Below are positions 1-10,030 of a DNA stretch of 64,000 bases, in pieces. The position numbers and the translations under genes were made by a program. Source of the DNA: Trichomonas vaginalis G3 (lineage: Eukaryota; Parabasalia; Trichomonadida; Trichomonadidae); contig NC_067204.1 in NCBI RefSeq assembly GCF_026262505.1, positions 18,578,165 through 18,642,164 of the forward strand, given 5' to 3'. The notes beneath the pieces are model-generated. The model was not told the DNA's origin. It did not search any database and was given only the letters and a program-made list of their open reading frames with translations. Within the stretch, counting starts at the first letter, position 1; every line of letters starts with the position of its first letter.

Positions 1-1448
1 AAATTTTGATTTCCTTTTTGAATTCATCAGATCTTAAATCTGTGGTCACTTGATCTACTGTTTGAGTAGTTGCTATGACGACATGTAAATGTCTTGTAGC
101 GCCACTTACACCACTAACATCTACTGTGATGTATCCTTCCTTGCGTGTAATTTGGTCTTCTGTGAATTTCTTAATTTTATCATTATTACCATCAATATCT
201 TGATCTCCAAGAGCAGCTTGGTCATTATCGGTGAAAATGTAGTATACTTTTTTGATGGCTGCTGCAGATCCTGTTTCTATCTTGAGCTTGTAACTGCCTG
301 CCTCCTCGATTCTGCTTGCTTGACCTTCATCGGTATTGACAATTGAAGCACCGCTGATTTTTGGATAAATTTTGATTTCCTTTTTGAATTCATCAGATCT
401 TAAATCTGTGGTCACTTGATCTACTGTTTGAGTAGTTGCTATGACGACATGTAAATGTCTTGTAGCGCCACTTACACCACTAACATCTACTGTGATGTAT
501 CCTTCCTTGCGTGTAATTTGGTCTTCTGTGAATTTCTTAATTTTATCATTATTACCATCAATATCTTGATCTCCAAGAGCAGCTTGGTTATTATCGGTGA
601 AAATGTAGTATACTTTTTTGATGGCTGCTGCAGATCCTGTTTCTATCTTGAGCTTGTAACTGCCTGCCTCCTCGATTCTGCTTGCTTGACCTTCATCGGT
701 ATTGACAATTGAAGCACCGCTGATTTTTGGATAAATTTTGATTTCCTTTTTGAATTCATCAGATCTTAAATCTGTGGTCACTTGATCTACTGTTTGAGTA
801 GTTGCTATGACGACATGTAAATGTCTTGTAGCGCCACTTACACCACTAACATCTACTGTGATGTATCCTTCCTTGCGTGTAATTTGGTCTTCTGTGAATT
901 TCTTAATTTTATCATTATTACCATCAATATCTTGATCTCCAAGAGCAGCTTGGTCATTATCGGTGAAAATGTAGTATACTTTTTTGATGGCTGCTGCAGA
1001 TCCTGTTTCTATCTTGAGCTTGTAACTGCCTGCCTCCTCGATTCTGCTTGCTTGACCTTCATCGGTATTGACAATTGAAGCACCGCTGATTTTTGGATAA
1101 ATTTTGATTTCCTTTTTGAATTCATCAGATCTTAAATCTGTGGTCACTTGATCTACTGTTTGAGTAGTTGCTATGACGACATGTAAATGTCTTGTAGCGC
1201 CACTTACACCACTAACATCTACTGTGATGTATCCTTCCTTGCGTGTAATTTGGTCTTCTGTGAATTTCTTAATTTTATCATTATTACCATCAATATCTTG
1301 ATCTCCAAGAGCAGCTTGGTTATTATCGGTGAAAATGTAGTATACTTTTTTGATGGCTGCTGCAGATCCTGTTTCTATCTTGAGCTTGTAACTGCCTGCC
1401 TCCTCGATTCTGCTTGCTTGACCTTCATCGGTATTGACAATTGATATA
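1..1448 (-). repeat. 366-bp tandem repeat, four copies
   Basis: Units start at 1, 367, 733 and 1099. The fourth ends near 1448, about 16 bp short of a full unit. The only difference I see is at 223, 589, 955 and 1321, which read C, T, C, T, giving Asp/Asn alternation in the encoded repeat. The array continues past the left edge. Confidence 0.95.
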
Positions 1449-1540
1449 TCAGTTACAACTGGTTTATTATTGCTTGTTTGTTCTAATTTATTTGAACCTT
1501 CTATTAATTTAAATTGTACGAACGTCAATACATTCAGCAT
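1..1540 (-). CDS. Tandem-repeat protein, partial (runs off left edge)
   Basis: The minus strand is open from an ATG at 1540 to the window edge. After a 33-residue N-terminus it reads four near-identical 122-residue repeats, each beginning IVNTDEGQ and ending KISGAS. Each unit looks beta-rich (alternating short hydrophobic strands, such as GYITVDVSG and RHLHVVIATT), as in Ig-like repeats of surface adhesins, but I recognise no named family. No signal peptide is visible. A TAG lies two codons before the ATG, and beyond it the same frame has another short stretch starting at an ATG near 1602. The 5' part may therefore be frameshifted or the gene may be a truncated copy. The 366-bp unit is 122 codons exactly, with no stops, which supports coding. 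Function unknown. Confidence 0.6.
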   Translation of the reverse strand, partial: MLNVLTFVQFKLIEGSNKLEQTSNNKPVVTDISIVNTDEGQASRIEEAGSYKLKIETGSAAAIKKVYYIFTDNNQAALGDQDIDGNNDKIKKFTEDQITRKEGYITVDVSGVSGATRHLHVVIATTQTVDQVTTDLRSDEFKKEIKIYPKISGASIVNTDEGQASRIEEAGSYKLKIETGSAAAIKKVYYIFTDNDQAALGDQDIDGNNDKIKKFTEDQITRKEGYITVDVSGVSGATRHLHVVIATTQTVDQVTTDLRSDEFKKEIKIYPKISGASIVNTDEGQASRIEEAGSYKLKIETGSAAAIKKVYYIFTDNNQAALGDQDIDGNNDKIKKFTEDQITRKEGYITVDVSGVSGATRHLHVVIATTQTVDQVTTDLRSDEFKKEIKIYPKISGASIVNTDEGQASRIEEAGSYKLKIETGSAAAIKKVYYIFTDNDQAALGDQDIDGNNDKIKKFTEDQITRKEGYITVDVSGVSGATRHLHVVIATTQTVDQVTTDLRSDEFKKEIKI

Positions 1541-1660
1541 TATCTAAAATGATTTCAAAGCCTTATCAATTAATTCAATTTTTTCTGAATTATTACATTC
1601 CATTTCGTATTTTATTTATTTATTTTAACTATATTGATATAATTTTCAATTGTTCTTTCA

Positions 1661-1910
1661 CTTCAATCCAATATATATAAAAACCATTTAAAAGTGCACA
1701 TTTAATACTTTTTGATCTAATTAAATTTCTTTTCAAACATTCATAATAAACATTTTCAAAAAAAATTCAATTGCTCATCAAAAACTTCAATCCAATATAT
1801 ATATAAAAACCATTTAAAAGTGCACATTCAATACTTTTTGATCTAATTAAATTTCTTTTCAAACATTCATAATAAACATTTTCAAAAAAAAATTCAATTG
1901 CTCATCAAAA
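1661..1910. repeat. Tandem duplication of about 125 bp
   Basis: The block starting CTTCAATCCAATATATATAA at 1661 repeats at 1785, with one extra TA dinucleotide, one extra A and a T/C change. It lies in non-coding AT-rich DNA upstream of the repeat-protein gene. Nothing shows a function. Confidence 0.85.
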
Positions 1911-2010
1911 ACTTCCAAATTGAAAACAATTTAATTAATTTTTTTTTACTAAAATCCTCAATATTGCCCTAATTGTTTGATTAAATTTCCAAATTTTACC
2001 GAATTAGATT

Positions 2011-2072
2011 TTACACTTTTCTGACTTTTTGTCAGGGAACGAAGCGACCCAAAAAATATCGGAAAAGTGTAA
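2011..2072. other. Structured inverted repeat, 62 bp
   Basis: TTACACTTTTC at 2011-2021 pairs with GAAAAGTGTAA at 2062-2072. Inside are two smaller hairpins: CTGAC-TTTTT-GTCAG at 2021-2035 and a GGG...CCC pair just after it. Together they make a three-way-junction-like fold. The surrounding 1911-3100 has no gene I can support. Confidence 0.4.
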
Positions 2073-3150
2073 TTCTCAGTAATATGATTAATTTTTCCAT
2101 TTAACACCGAACAGCATTTGAATCAAAAATAATCGCATGGCTGAGAATTTAATTTTTGGAATTCAATATTAAAATTATTCTTCTCTTCGATCAATGATAA
2201 ATCTAGAAAATCATTTTCAGAAAACTTTCTGAATTCTTCTCCGTTGAAAAGTTTCACGTTATATTATGTATTTCATATTTTCCTAACTATCATATATTTA
2301 TTTTCAAACAAGAATTAATAATATATTGCAACTCAAAATTAAATTTTTTCTAAAGATTTTTGACGTTATGTATTTTAAAGAATTCTCAGCAAACATTTAT
2401 ATAAATGATTTTATTTTTGAAGTTTTTGAAGTAAATTACTCGAATGATTCAAATTGGGTATGAAGAATCAGTATTTAGGTTAAGGATCTCGTATGGAGAA
2501 AAATCTTCTCCAACTCTAAACTTCAGTTTGGAGACACTTTACAAATTGTAAACTTCAAATTGGCAAAATATATATATAAATATCAGTCATGTTCCTAAAT
2601 TTAACAAGCTTGTGCTCAAACTTGATATGTAGGAAGTACTTAACATTTAATTAAGAATTGGCAAATTATATCAAGGAATATTTTTGTAATTTCATGAATA
2701 ATATAAATGAAAGTAATCAACATAGAAATGCGAAAGCAAACTCCCTTAGGCTAAACTGATTTTATTGGGAATCAATGAAAAATATTTTAGATTTAATTTT
2801 ATCGATGATCTAAGAGAGATTATTAATAGATTAGATGAAAACTATAGTAGTTTTATTTGTATTATCAAATAAAGATTATTTTAAATTGAATATGCATAAA
2901 AAATCTGTGATATGATATTTTGTGGTAGTGACTAATATCTATAGTTGAAATATAATATAAACTCGCCATAAATGCTGATTAGCATTCAAGAAATAAAAAT
3001 TCAAATAATATATCTAAATAAATATTGGAACTATTTCTTGGGATCAGTAGATCATTGAAATCCCAAAAATATTGCCCATGAAATCAAACATTGGAAGCTC
3101 ATCTTGATAGAGAACATATACAAAAAAATATTAGAGAGTTTTAAAAATTA

Positions 3151-4196
3151 TTTAAGGGTGCACCCGTATGTACGTTTATTTGAGAGGAGGATTACCCTCT
3201 CAATTTTGAGGGATTCGTTAGTTTATTTTCTCGATGAATATGCAATAAAATTTGATTTTTACCTTATCAATATACTTCATATAATATACACATGTTCATG
3301 TAAAAACTTTTTTCCAAAATCCTCAGGAATTAAGGGATTTTTGAATTTTAAGAATTTTTATCGAATTTTTTCGAAAAAAAAATATTTTCAGAACAGCCTT
3401 AACGGCTAAGATTTAGGAACAATGTTAAGTATCAAAAAGAAAGGAGGTCTGATATAGACAACATATATCGTTGAAGGTTTGAAAAAATCTCTAATATTTG
3501 AGCCCAAAATTTCAAAATTTAATTTTTTGAAAAAAGAGCCACCCGTATGTACGTTTAGTTGAGAGGAGGAGGATTATATTTTGAAAGGGTGAAACATTAT
3601 GAATATGTTAATTATATAATAATATGTATTATTATAAAAAAGAAAAAATAAAGCACGTTAAAATTTTTTTTCTTGATTTTTTACAAAATCTACTTAGAAT
3701 TATGCAAAATATGACTAAATAATTATAAATTTCAAGTTAAATTTTAATTTTGATAAATAATTTAAATTTCAAAATATCAAGTTCAGTTCGACTATGTATG
3801 TAGTAATTCCTCAATAAAGTGCCAAAACCCTATTAAAATATATGAACATTTTCAACATTTTAATGTTTTTATTTAAAAATTTGATGGAATATGAGCTTCA
3901 AACAATTATTATGTAAATAAAAATAATTAAATATATGTATTTATTCGTATTACAACCGTAGTAAGTCGATTCTTCCTTTCTTCTACTGAGTTTTGAATTT
4001 GATTTCGAATTGTAAAGAGATTCAAAGGGAAAATACTAGCGGATAAAAACTACCTCCATGAAAGGGTCATAATGGAGTCAAGTTGTATTTTTTGATATTT
4101 TTTGCTTTTCGAGCCTAAATAGGTAGCCAAGATAATGCCTAAAAATAAGGTTCTGAATTCTGAAGTTTACATGATCCTCTCGTGTGCACCCTTAAA
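3151..4196. repeat. Inverted 13-mer pair with internal direct copies
   Basis: TTTAAGGGTGCAC at 3151-3163 has an exact inverted match at 4184-4196. Both ends carry a nearby GAGAGGA motif. A further direct copy of the left end (CACCCGTATGTACGTTTA, then TTGAGAGGAGGA) starts near 3540. Between the ends I see no gene; the short open frame at 3104-3409 has low-complexity composition. This may be a decayed non-autonomous element. Confidence 0.35.
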
Positions 4197-4270
4197 CTGC
4201 GAGACAAAAGGCGTAAGTATTCAATTTTGAATAGTTTACATCATATTAGAAATATATTTGAAAACTCTAA

Positions 4271-5080
4271 TTATTTCTTTCCGAATTTCAGCTTATATGG
4301 TGACTTATATCCATCAGTATGCTGAATTTGTTGTGTTTCACCAGATATGTCTGGTGTTTCCATGAATTCGAGGCCACTTTCAAGGTGTTCTTCAATATCT
4401 ACGTCTGAAGGCTGAATACTATCATGAGCTCTTGGTCTTTGTGGTTGAGGTTTCGGTTGTGGCTCTGGAGGAGGAACGAAATTGTTTGAATTTTGAATAT
4501 TTTGTTGTTGGCTTTCAAGTTCTTTTTGTTGTTGTTTATTGGACTCAATAAGAATTATTTTTGACTTGTAGACCTCTGAATCCATTAATATAACTTCTAA
4601 AGTTTTATTTTTTAGATTTAATTTTTCTTCTAATTCCAGCGTAGTTTGAATAACATCTTCTTCTGTTGGACTGCATTTTTTAAATGTAATCAATGATGAA
4701 TGATCTGCGACTGGTTGAATGTCAGGAATCTTTTTAAGAATAGGTTTGAAATTATTGAGATAAAACTTAGTATCATCAAGCATTGTCATAGCGCGAAGAT
4801 AGCTTAATGAGGCAATTAACTCATCTGACTTAGTTTTGGAATCAATGGAAGATATATCGTTTTTAACAACTTCAAGTTCGTTTTGAATCCTAGTATGTGT
4901 TTTAAGTTTCATTGTGTGCACCGTATAATTCTCTAAATCGCTAACTCGGCATGCTGGTTTTGATTTTGATAAATTATTTTTGATATTTGTTTCGATTTGA
5001 TCGATCAAGCCCACATCAGAATCAAGACTTTTCTTGTTACCCGCTTCCCATGCTCTTATGATGTTCAAATATTCACTCAT
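4271..5080 (-). CDS. Coiled-coil hypothetical protein
   Basis: A 269-residue protein beginning MSEYLNIIRAWEAG. It has long charged helical stretches (roughly residues 20-200), a Gln-rich run (KQQQKELESQQQ), a Pro-rich linker (PPPEPQPKPQPQRPR) and an acidic C-terminal part. No catalytic motif is visible. I chose the ATG at 5080 rather than the upstream in-frame ATG at 5110 because a near-consensus initiator at 5093-5105 overlaps the upstream part, so the mRNA should begin downstream of 5110. An adaptor or cytoskeletal role would be a guess. The gene stands alone, with about 1 kb of empty sequence upstream. Confidence 0.65.
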   Translation of the reverse strand: MSEYLNIIRAWEAGNKKSLDSDVGLIDQIETNIKNNLSKSKPACRVSDLENYTVHTMKLKTHTRIQNELEVVKNDISSIDSKTKSDELIASLSYLRAMTMLDDTKFYLNNFKPILKKIPDIQPVADHSSLITFKKCSPTEEDVIQTTLELEEKLNLKNKTLEVILMDSEVYKSKIILIESNKQQQKELESQQQNIQNSNNFVPPPEPQPKPQPQRPRAHDSIQPSDVDIEEHLESGLEFMETPDISGETQQIQHTDGYKSPYKLKFGKK

Positions 5081-5092
5081 TATGGGAGACTC

Positions 5093-5105
5093 TAATGAAT
5101 TATGA
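5093..5105 (-). promoter_or_regulatory. Inr core promoter
   Basis: On the minus strand this reads TCATAATTCATTA, 12 of 13 positions of the trichomonad initiator TCAYTWYTCATTA. The transcription start would be the A at 5103, giving a 22-nt leader before the ATG at 5080. Confidence 0.7.
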
Positions 5106-5110
5106 AGCAT

Positions 5111-6108
5111 TTCAAAAAAATAATTTTATCAAAATAAAAGTATTAATAATATCGATTTAATTTAATATTTTACAATTCATAAAAGCATAAAAGATCGTAA
5201 AAAGTGACATATTCACCGGAAATTTTAAAAATTAGTAGCATGAATTATATTTCATTGAATGTGATATAGTGGCAGCTGCAATAAGTAAAAATCTGGGCCA
5301 AGAGTTCGTAAATGTTTCCAAAAAGTTTCCTTGATCAACCCAAAAGATCATAATAATAACACTTTGTATCATGTGCATTGATCTAATTGTTCGTTTTGTT
5401 ACAACTTCCTTTATTATTTTATTGTTCCAACTCTAAAGGCATATGAAATATTAAATATAATTATATAAATTTTAATTTTTTGTCAAATTTATGCGCATAT
5501 TTGTGAACTATGATAATAACCATATACAATTACCGATATTAAAATGCTAATTCTTATGTTTTTAAACCTAAAAATTTATATGATCAAATAAATTCAACAA
5601 AAAATCCGTAACAGTTAACATGTTTTTTCAATTTCTCGATTATTTTTGGATATTTCGAGATATAGAATACACTAGTATTCAAGAAAATATGATTTTCTAT
5701 CTATTAAATTCTTAGAATAATATAAATCGAAGAAATAATTTTTTTATCTATTAATAATAGATATGATTTTCCATTAATATATAACTCATTATATCTATTA
5801 ATAAACAATGAAACTTAATAAATGTCATATATCTAGTACAATAACACACATTTATGCAATTAATGATATTCTACCCTTTACAAAAGTCAGCACATGTACA
5901 AAAACGACATACTAAATACATCATCAATGATTACAGAAGAATCCATCTGAATTACCAATTTCAGTAATAAAATTTAGTTCGAGAATTTGATTACAATCAT
6001 ATTTGCACAGAAAGTTGTGATGTTACGTAATTTTGTATTTATTTCCATGATAATCAAATACAAAGATAAATATGAAATGAAATGACGATAGAAATTTCGT
6101 AACAAAAA
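5111..6108. other. Intergenic, no gene seen
   Basis: About 1 kb of very AT-rich sequence between divergent genes, with stops in all frames and no clear structure or repeat. Confidence 0.6.
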
Positions 6109-7536
6109 ATGCTTTCGATATTTCTAACATTATCTTTGTCAGAGTTTGTAGAAGTGCCTCTTGCTGGCTTAGCTACCACATTTGAACATCCACAAGCAGT
6201 TGTATTGTTTTATGGCGAAGATAAAATTGATAGCATTTTATCAACACTAAACTCAGCGTCACAGCCATACAAATATTTCTCATTTGTAAAGGTTAACTTA
6301 TCAGGAGTTAAAGAAACACAACCATTTCCAATCAAAACTCTTCCATCTGTAGTTTTCGTATACAAAGGAAAATATGTCGGCACCCTTAATGATAAAATCG
6401 AAACAGAAACTGTTCGTTCATGCTTATCTCGTCTTGAAACATCCATTCTTTCACGTCCATACCAGCTTACTAACCCTCTTGAAGCGATTCAAGCTACAAA
6501 GAACTCAACATCATCCATAATCATCTTCTCCAAGGAAGATTCCTTCATCCGACGTTTCAGAATGATTCCTGAATACGATGTTACCATTCCTATCTATGTT
6601 GTTTCTAATGCAGAAACAGCTGCATCAGTAGGACTCGAAAAACTGAACAGTATCCTCATTACAAGAGCTATTGATGGAAAGTCTAAAATTTTCTCACAGA
6701 AAGAGCTCTACGATGAAAGCTCAAACACAATCGTTCAAAATTTCGTTAGACCATTTATCACTGTATGCCATTACGACGAACAAATTGGCAATGGACTTGA
6801 TGGTTTCACCATTGCGGCCCTAGTTGAAGAAGGAAATCCACTCCAAAGGAACGAAGTTTCGGATAATTTCAAACAACTCTACGGAACGTTCAAAAGAACC
6901 ATTAACTACCATATCGGCTACTACGGTGATTTAGATGCTCCAATCAAGCAATATAACATCGATAACTACTCAATTCCTACTTATATTCTTTATTATAAAT
7001 ATAAAGGAGAGAAAACACCAATTCTTTACTCCTGCTACGAAAGAAGCCCAGGAATGATCAGAAAATGGGTGAAATATACAATGAGCAGGCTTCCAGAAGA
7101 TATTGAAAAATATAAATACAGAAATCAAATAGATTGGATCGGAGGAGCCGGTTACGCAGACCTTATTATAGGTAAGGCTGCTGATAACTTCATTCTTTTG
7201 TCCGATTGGTCGTTTGATAATTACGAAAATGTATTTGACATATATATGAAGCTTCTCGAGATCTTTATTGAACATAAAGATCTTAAGTTCCACTTCTACG
7301 ATCCATTGGTCCGTCCAAGAGCTCATATGCCGGCAATCGAACCCGAAATCTCTACTTCTACGCTCAGATTCTATAAATCAGGTAGAGAATCTAAACATGT
7401 AGACATTAAACTCAATAAGGACTTCGAAACAATCCTCAGACAAGTGCTAAGACTCTTAGATAAGTCTATTAGCAGTAAGGAGGTACGTAAGAATATCGAG
7501 AAGTACATCGATCCAATGAAGAACCGCGCGATGTAA
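6109..7536 (+). CDS. Secreted thioredoxin-fold (PDI-like) protein without CXXC
   Basis: A 475-residue protein with a short hydrophobic N-terminus (MLSIFLTLSLSEFVEVPL) typical of a signal peptide. Several segments have the thioredoxin beta-alpha-beta pattern: residues about 25-110 (HPQAVVLFYGED..., TLPSVVFVYKGKYVG) and again around 260-310 (IPTYILYYKYKGE). This resembles the tandem-domain layout of protein disulfide isomerases. No CXXC pair is present, so redox activity is unlikely; a chaperone-like role in the secretory pathway fits better. There is no C-terminal KDEL-like signal and no membrane segment. No Inr is obvious upstream. The fold assignment is inference from pattern. Confidence 0.55.
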   Translation: MLSIFLTLSLSEFVEVPLAGLATTFEHPQAVVLFYGEDKIDSILSTLNSASQPYKYFSFVKVNLSGVKETQPFPIKTLPSVVFVYKGKYVGTLNDKIETETVRSCLSRLETSILSRPYQLTNPLEAIQATKNSTSSIIIFSKEDSFIRRFRMIPEYDVTIPIYVVSNAETAASVGLEKLNSILITRAIDGKSKIFSQKELYDESSNTIVQNFVRPFITVCHYDEQIGNGLDGFTIAALVEEGNPLQRNEVSDNFKQLYGTFKRTINYHIGYYGDLDAPIKQYNIDNYSIPTYILYYKYKGEKTPILYSCYERSPGMIRKWVKYTMSRLPEDIEKYKYRNQIDWIGGAGYADLIIGKAADNFILLSDWSFDNYENVFDIYMKLLEIFIEHKDLKFHFYDPLVRPRAHMPAIEPEISTSTLRFYKSGRESKHVDIKLNKDFETILRQVLRLLDKSISSKEVRKNIEKYIDPMKNRAM

Positions 7537-7702
7537 GAAACAAACATACAAATATTATATATTTCTTTTAAAAGATAAAATTTTTATGATCAATTTTTTT
7601 TTTTTTGAAAATGATAATCTCACTCATATAAATTTAATAATATTACTTTCTAATTAATACATTTTAATCGTAAAGAAGTAGATGAACCTCTTAAAAAAAA
7701 TC

Positions 7703-7849
7703 TGGTCACATCAAAGATTCGTTGTTTTCCCCAATAGAAACTGCTGCCTATGAAAGACTAAAGAAAGCTGCTATTTCTCCTGAAGAAATGACGGCTTTTA
7801 AGAGTGAACACTTTAGTCACATTCTTATATGTCTCAAAAGAATATGAAC
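7703..7849 (+). pseudogene. Possible gene relic
   Basis: A short open stretch on the plus strand has normal protein composition (for example YERLKKAAISPEEMTAFKSE) but no start codon. It is bounded by stops and may be the remnant of a duplicated gene. I do not recognise the family. Confidence 0.25.
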
Positions 7850-7963
7850 TAATTATATATATATATCACATTAGAAATAAAAAAATTGAGAGATGGTATG
7901 TAAAATGTTTATTATTTATTTCTAATGAAATCCATATTCGAAAATATCAGAAAAAGATGCATA

Positions 7964-9771
7964 TTATGTATGAACACTATTTGTTGCACCATGTGAAATA
8001 AGAAGTTCGGCTACTTCTGTATAATTATGGTCTACTGCAAGATGAAGAGGGGTTTTCCCATCATTATCTTTTTCATTGATATTTGCACCATGTGAAATAA
8101 GAAGTTCGACAATATCTTTATTATTTTGAATTGCTGAATAATGAAGAGCTGTTCTTCCAAAATAATCTATTTCATTGATATTTGCACCATGCGAAATAAG
8201 AAGCTTGGCTATTTCTTTACTATCATGAAATGCGGTATTAATAAGATCGGTTATTCCATCTTCACATCTTTCATTGGTATTCATACTTTTTTAAAAAAGA
8301 AGTTCAGATGTCTTTTGACTAATTCCTGTTGCAATATGAAGAGCGGTTTGTCCATGAATATTTATTTCATTAAGATTTGCACCGTGCGAAATAAGAAGTT
8401 CGGCTGTTTCTTTACTATTATTTTCTGCTGCCAGATGAAGAGCTGTCCTCATGTTATTATCTTTTTCATTGATATTTGCTCCATGTGAAATAAGAAGTTC
8501 TGTTATTTCTTTACTGTTATTCCATGCTGCATTATGAAGAGCGGTGTTGTCATAATCATCTTTTTCATTGACATTTGCACCATGTAAAATAAGAAGTTCT
8601 GCTATTTCTTTACTATTATATTCTGCTGCATCATGAAGTGGGGTTTGCCCATTAAATTTGTTCTTATTGATATTTGCACCATGTGTAATAAGAAGTTCGA
8701 CTATTTCTTTACTATAATTCCACACTGCAACATAAAGAACTGTGTTTCCGAGACCATCTACCTTATTGATATTTGCGCCATGTAAAATAAGATTTTTGGC
8801 TGTTTCCACATTATTATAAGATGCTGCCTTATTAATAGCTTCAATTGTATCATTTTCATTGATATTTGCAAAATGTGAAAGGAGGTATTCACAAAATGAT
8901 GGGATATCAAGCATCGCTGAATATTTAAAGACTTCCCTAATCCGAATATTTTGATCAACATAAATTAAAATTGATTCAAGATTATTATATTTTCCACAAT
9001 ATTCTAAATCAATCTCCAAATTGTATTCATTCATCAAGAATGTAACAAAATCAATGTTGTGTGAAATAATTGCATATCTCATGCACCATAGATTTTTTTT
9101 TGATATTTCAAACATTCACTCATGATCTCTTTGCTTCTTCCTAAAAATGACAATTCAAGACATCCTTCAGTAATTTCTGAGTTAAATTTCGTTCTTAAGA
9201 ACTTGAAACAATCAACAGATCCGTAGTAGCAACATAATTCAAGTAATGAACATCCAGATAAAGCTGGATATAATCTGCTGCAAAGTTCTTGATCTTTATC
9301 AAATCCTTCTCTTTCTGTGAACGAAATGAATTTTTCTAAGTCATTATTCTTAATTGCTCTGTAAATTGTATCTTCTGTCAGAAAATCGAGTTTTTCTGTG
9401 ATGATTTTTTCAAATCTAATATACTTGTTAAATCTTATGCCATATTCTTTATAAAACAGGTAATCTGAAACATCTTCAACATTGTTGGTCTCTTTTACAT
9501 GATAATCATCAGATATCTGTTTGGCAAGAGATAAATATGCCTTTGCATAGCGATTATTAAGTGGAATAATATTTAAAATGTCTCTTACGATATTTGAAGG
9601 CAGATATTTCTTTGAATCAAGCAATTCTGTTTTGATCATGTTGTAAATCTTGTTTAAGTCTTCGTCATTTTCTGCTTTTAGATGATACAATGCATTAAAT
9701 GAATCTATGTAGTATTTATACTTACTTCGTAATTCACTATATTTATCAGGACGAATGTCTTGATCAGACAT
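7964..9771 (-). pseudogene. Ankyrin-repeat protein, broken
   Basis: Three consecutive minus-strand pieces form one ankyrin-repeat gene. The N-terminal 230 residues from the ATG at 9771 have the helical domain common to trichomonad ankyrin proteins (DUF3447-like, inferred). About ten repeats with the pattern ELLISHGANINEKD...GQTALHLAA follow. Break 1 is a frame change at the T9 run 9093-9101. Break 2 is an in-frame TAA near 8288-8290 in a degenerate stretch where a repeat should continue. The last piece ends mid-repeat at 7964. These proteins are usually binding scaffolds. The homopolymer break could be a sequencing error; the second looks like real decay. Confidence 0.8.
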
Positions 9772-10030
9772 GAAAAAAATTTACAAGTCCGAAATCGGTA
9801 TTTTACCTTATCAAACATCTTTTTAATCAACTATGAGAAATAGTTGCATGTTAAACATGTTGAAAACAATGTCCATACACATTTTGGAAATAACATTCTT
9901 AAAAGAAATGTCGAAAAACAATCCAAATTTATATATATTTTATATAAAAGATATCTTATAAATAATATCTGTTTTTGCTCAAAATTTTTTGAAAATTGAA
10001 GATTTTTTAGATGTTTTCGAGTAAACGAAT

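Noticed and set aside
89..1444. Four identical 85-residue plus-strand frames
   Set aside because: They are mirror frames of the 366-bp repeat; the minus strand is open through the whole array and gives continuous protein.
3104..3409. 101-residue plus-strand frame
   Set aside because: Low-complexity AT-driven composition; it spans the inverted-repeat motif and has no start signal.
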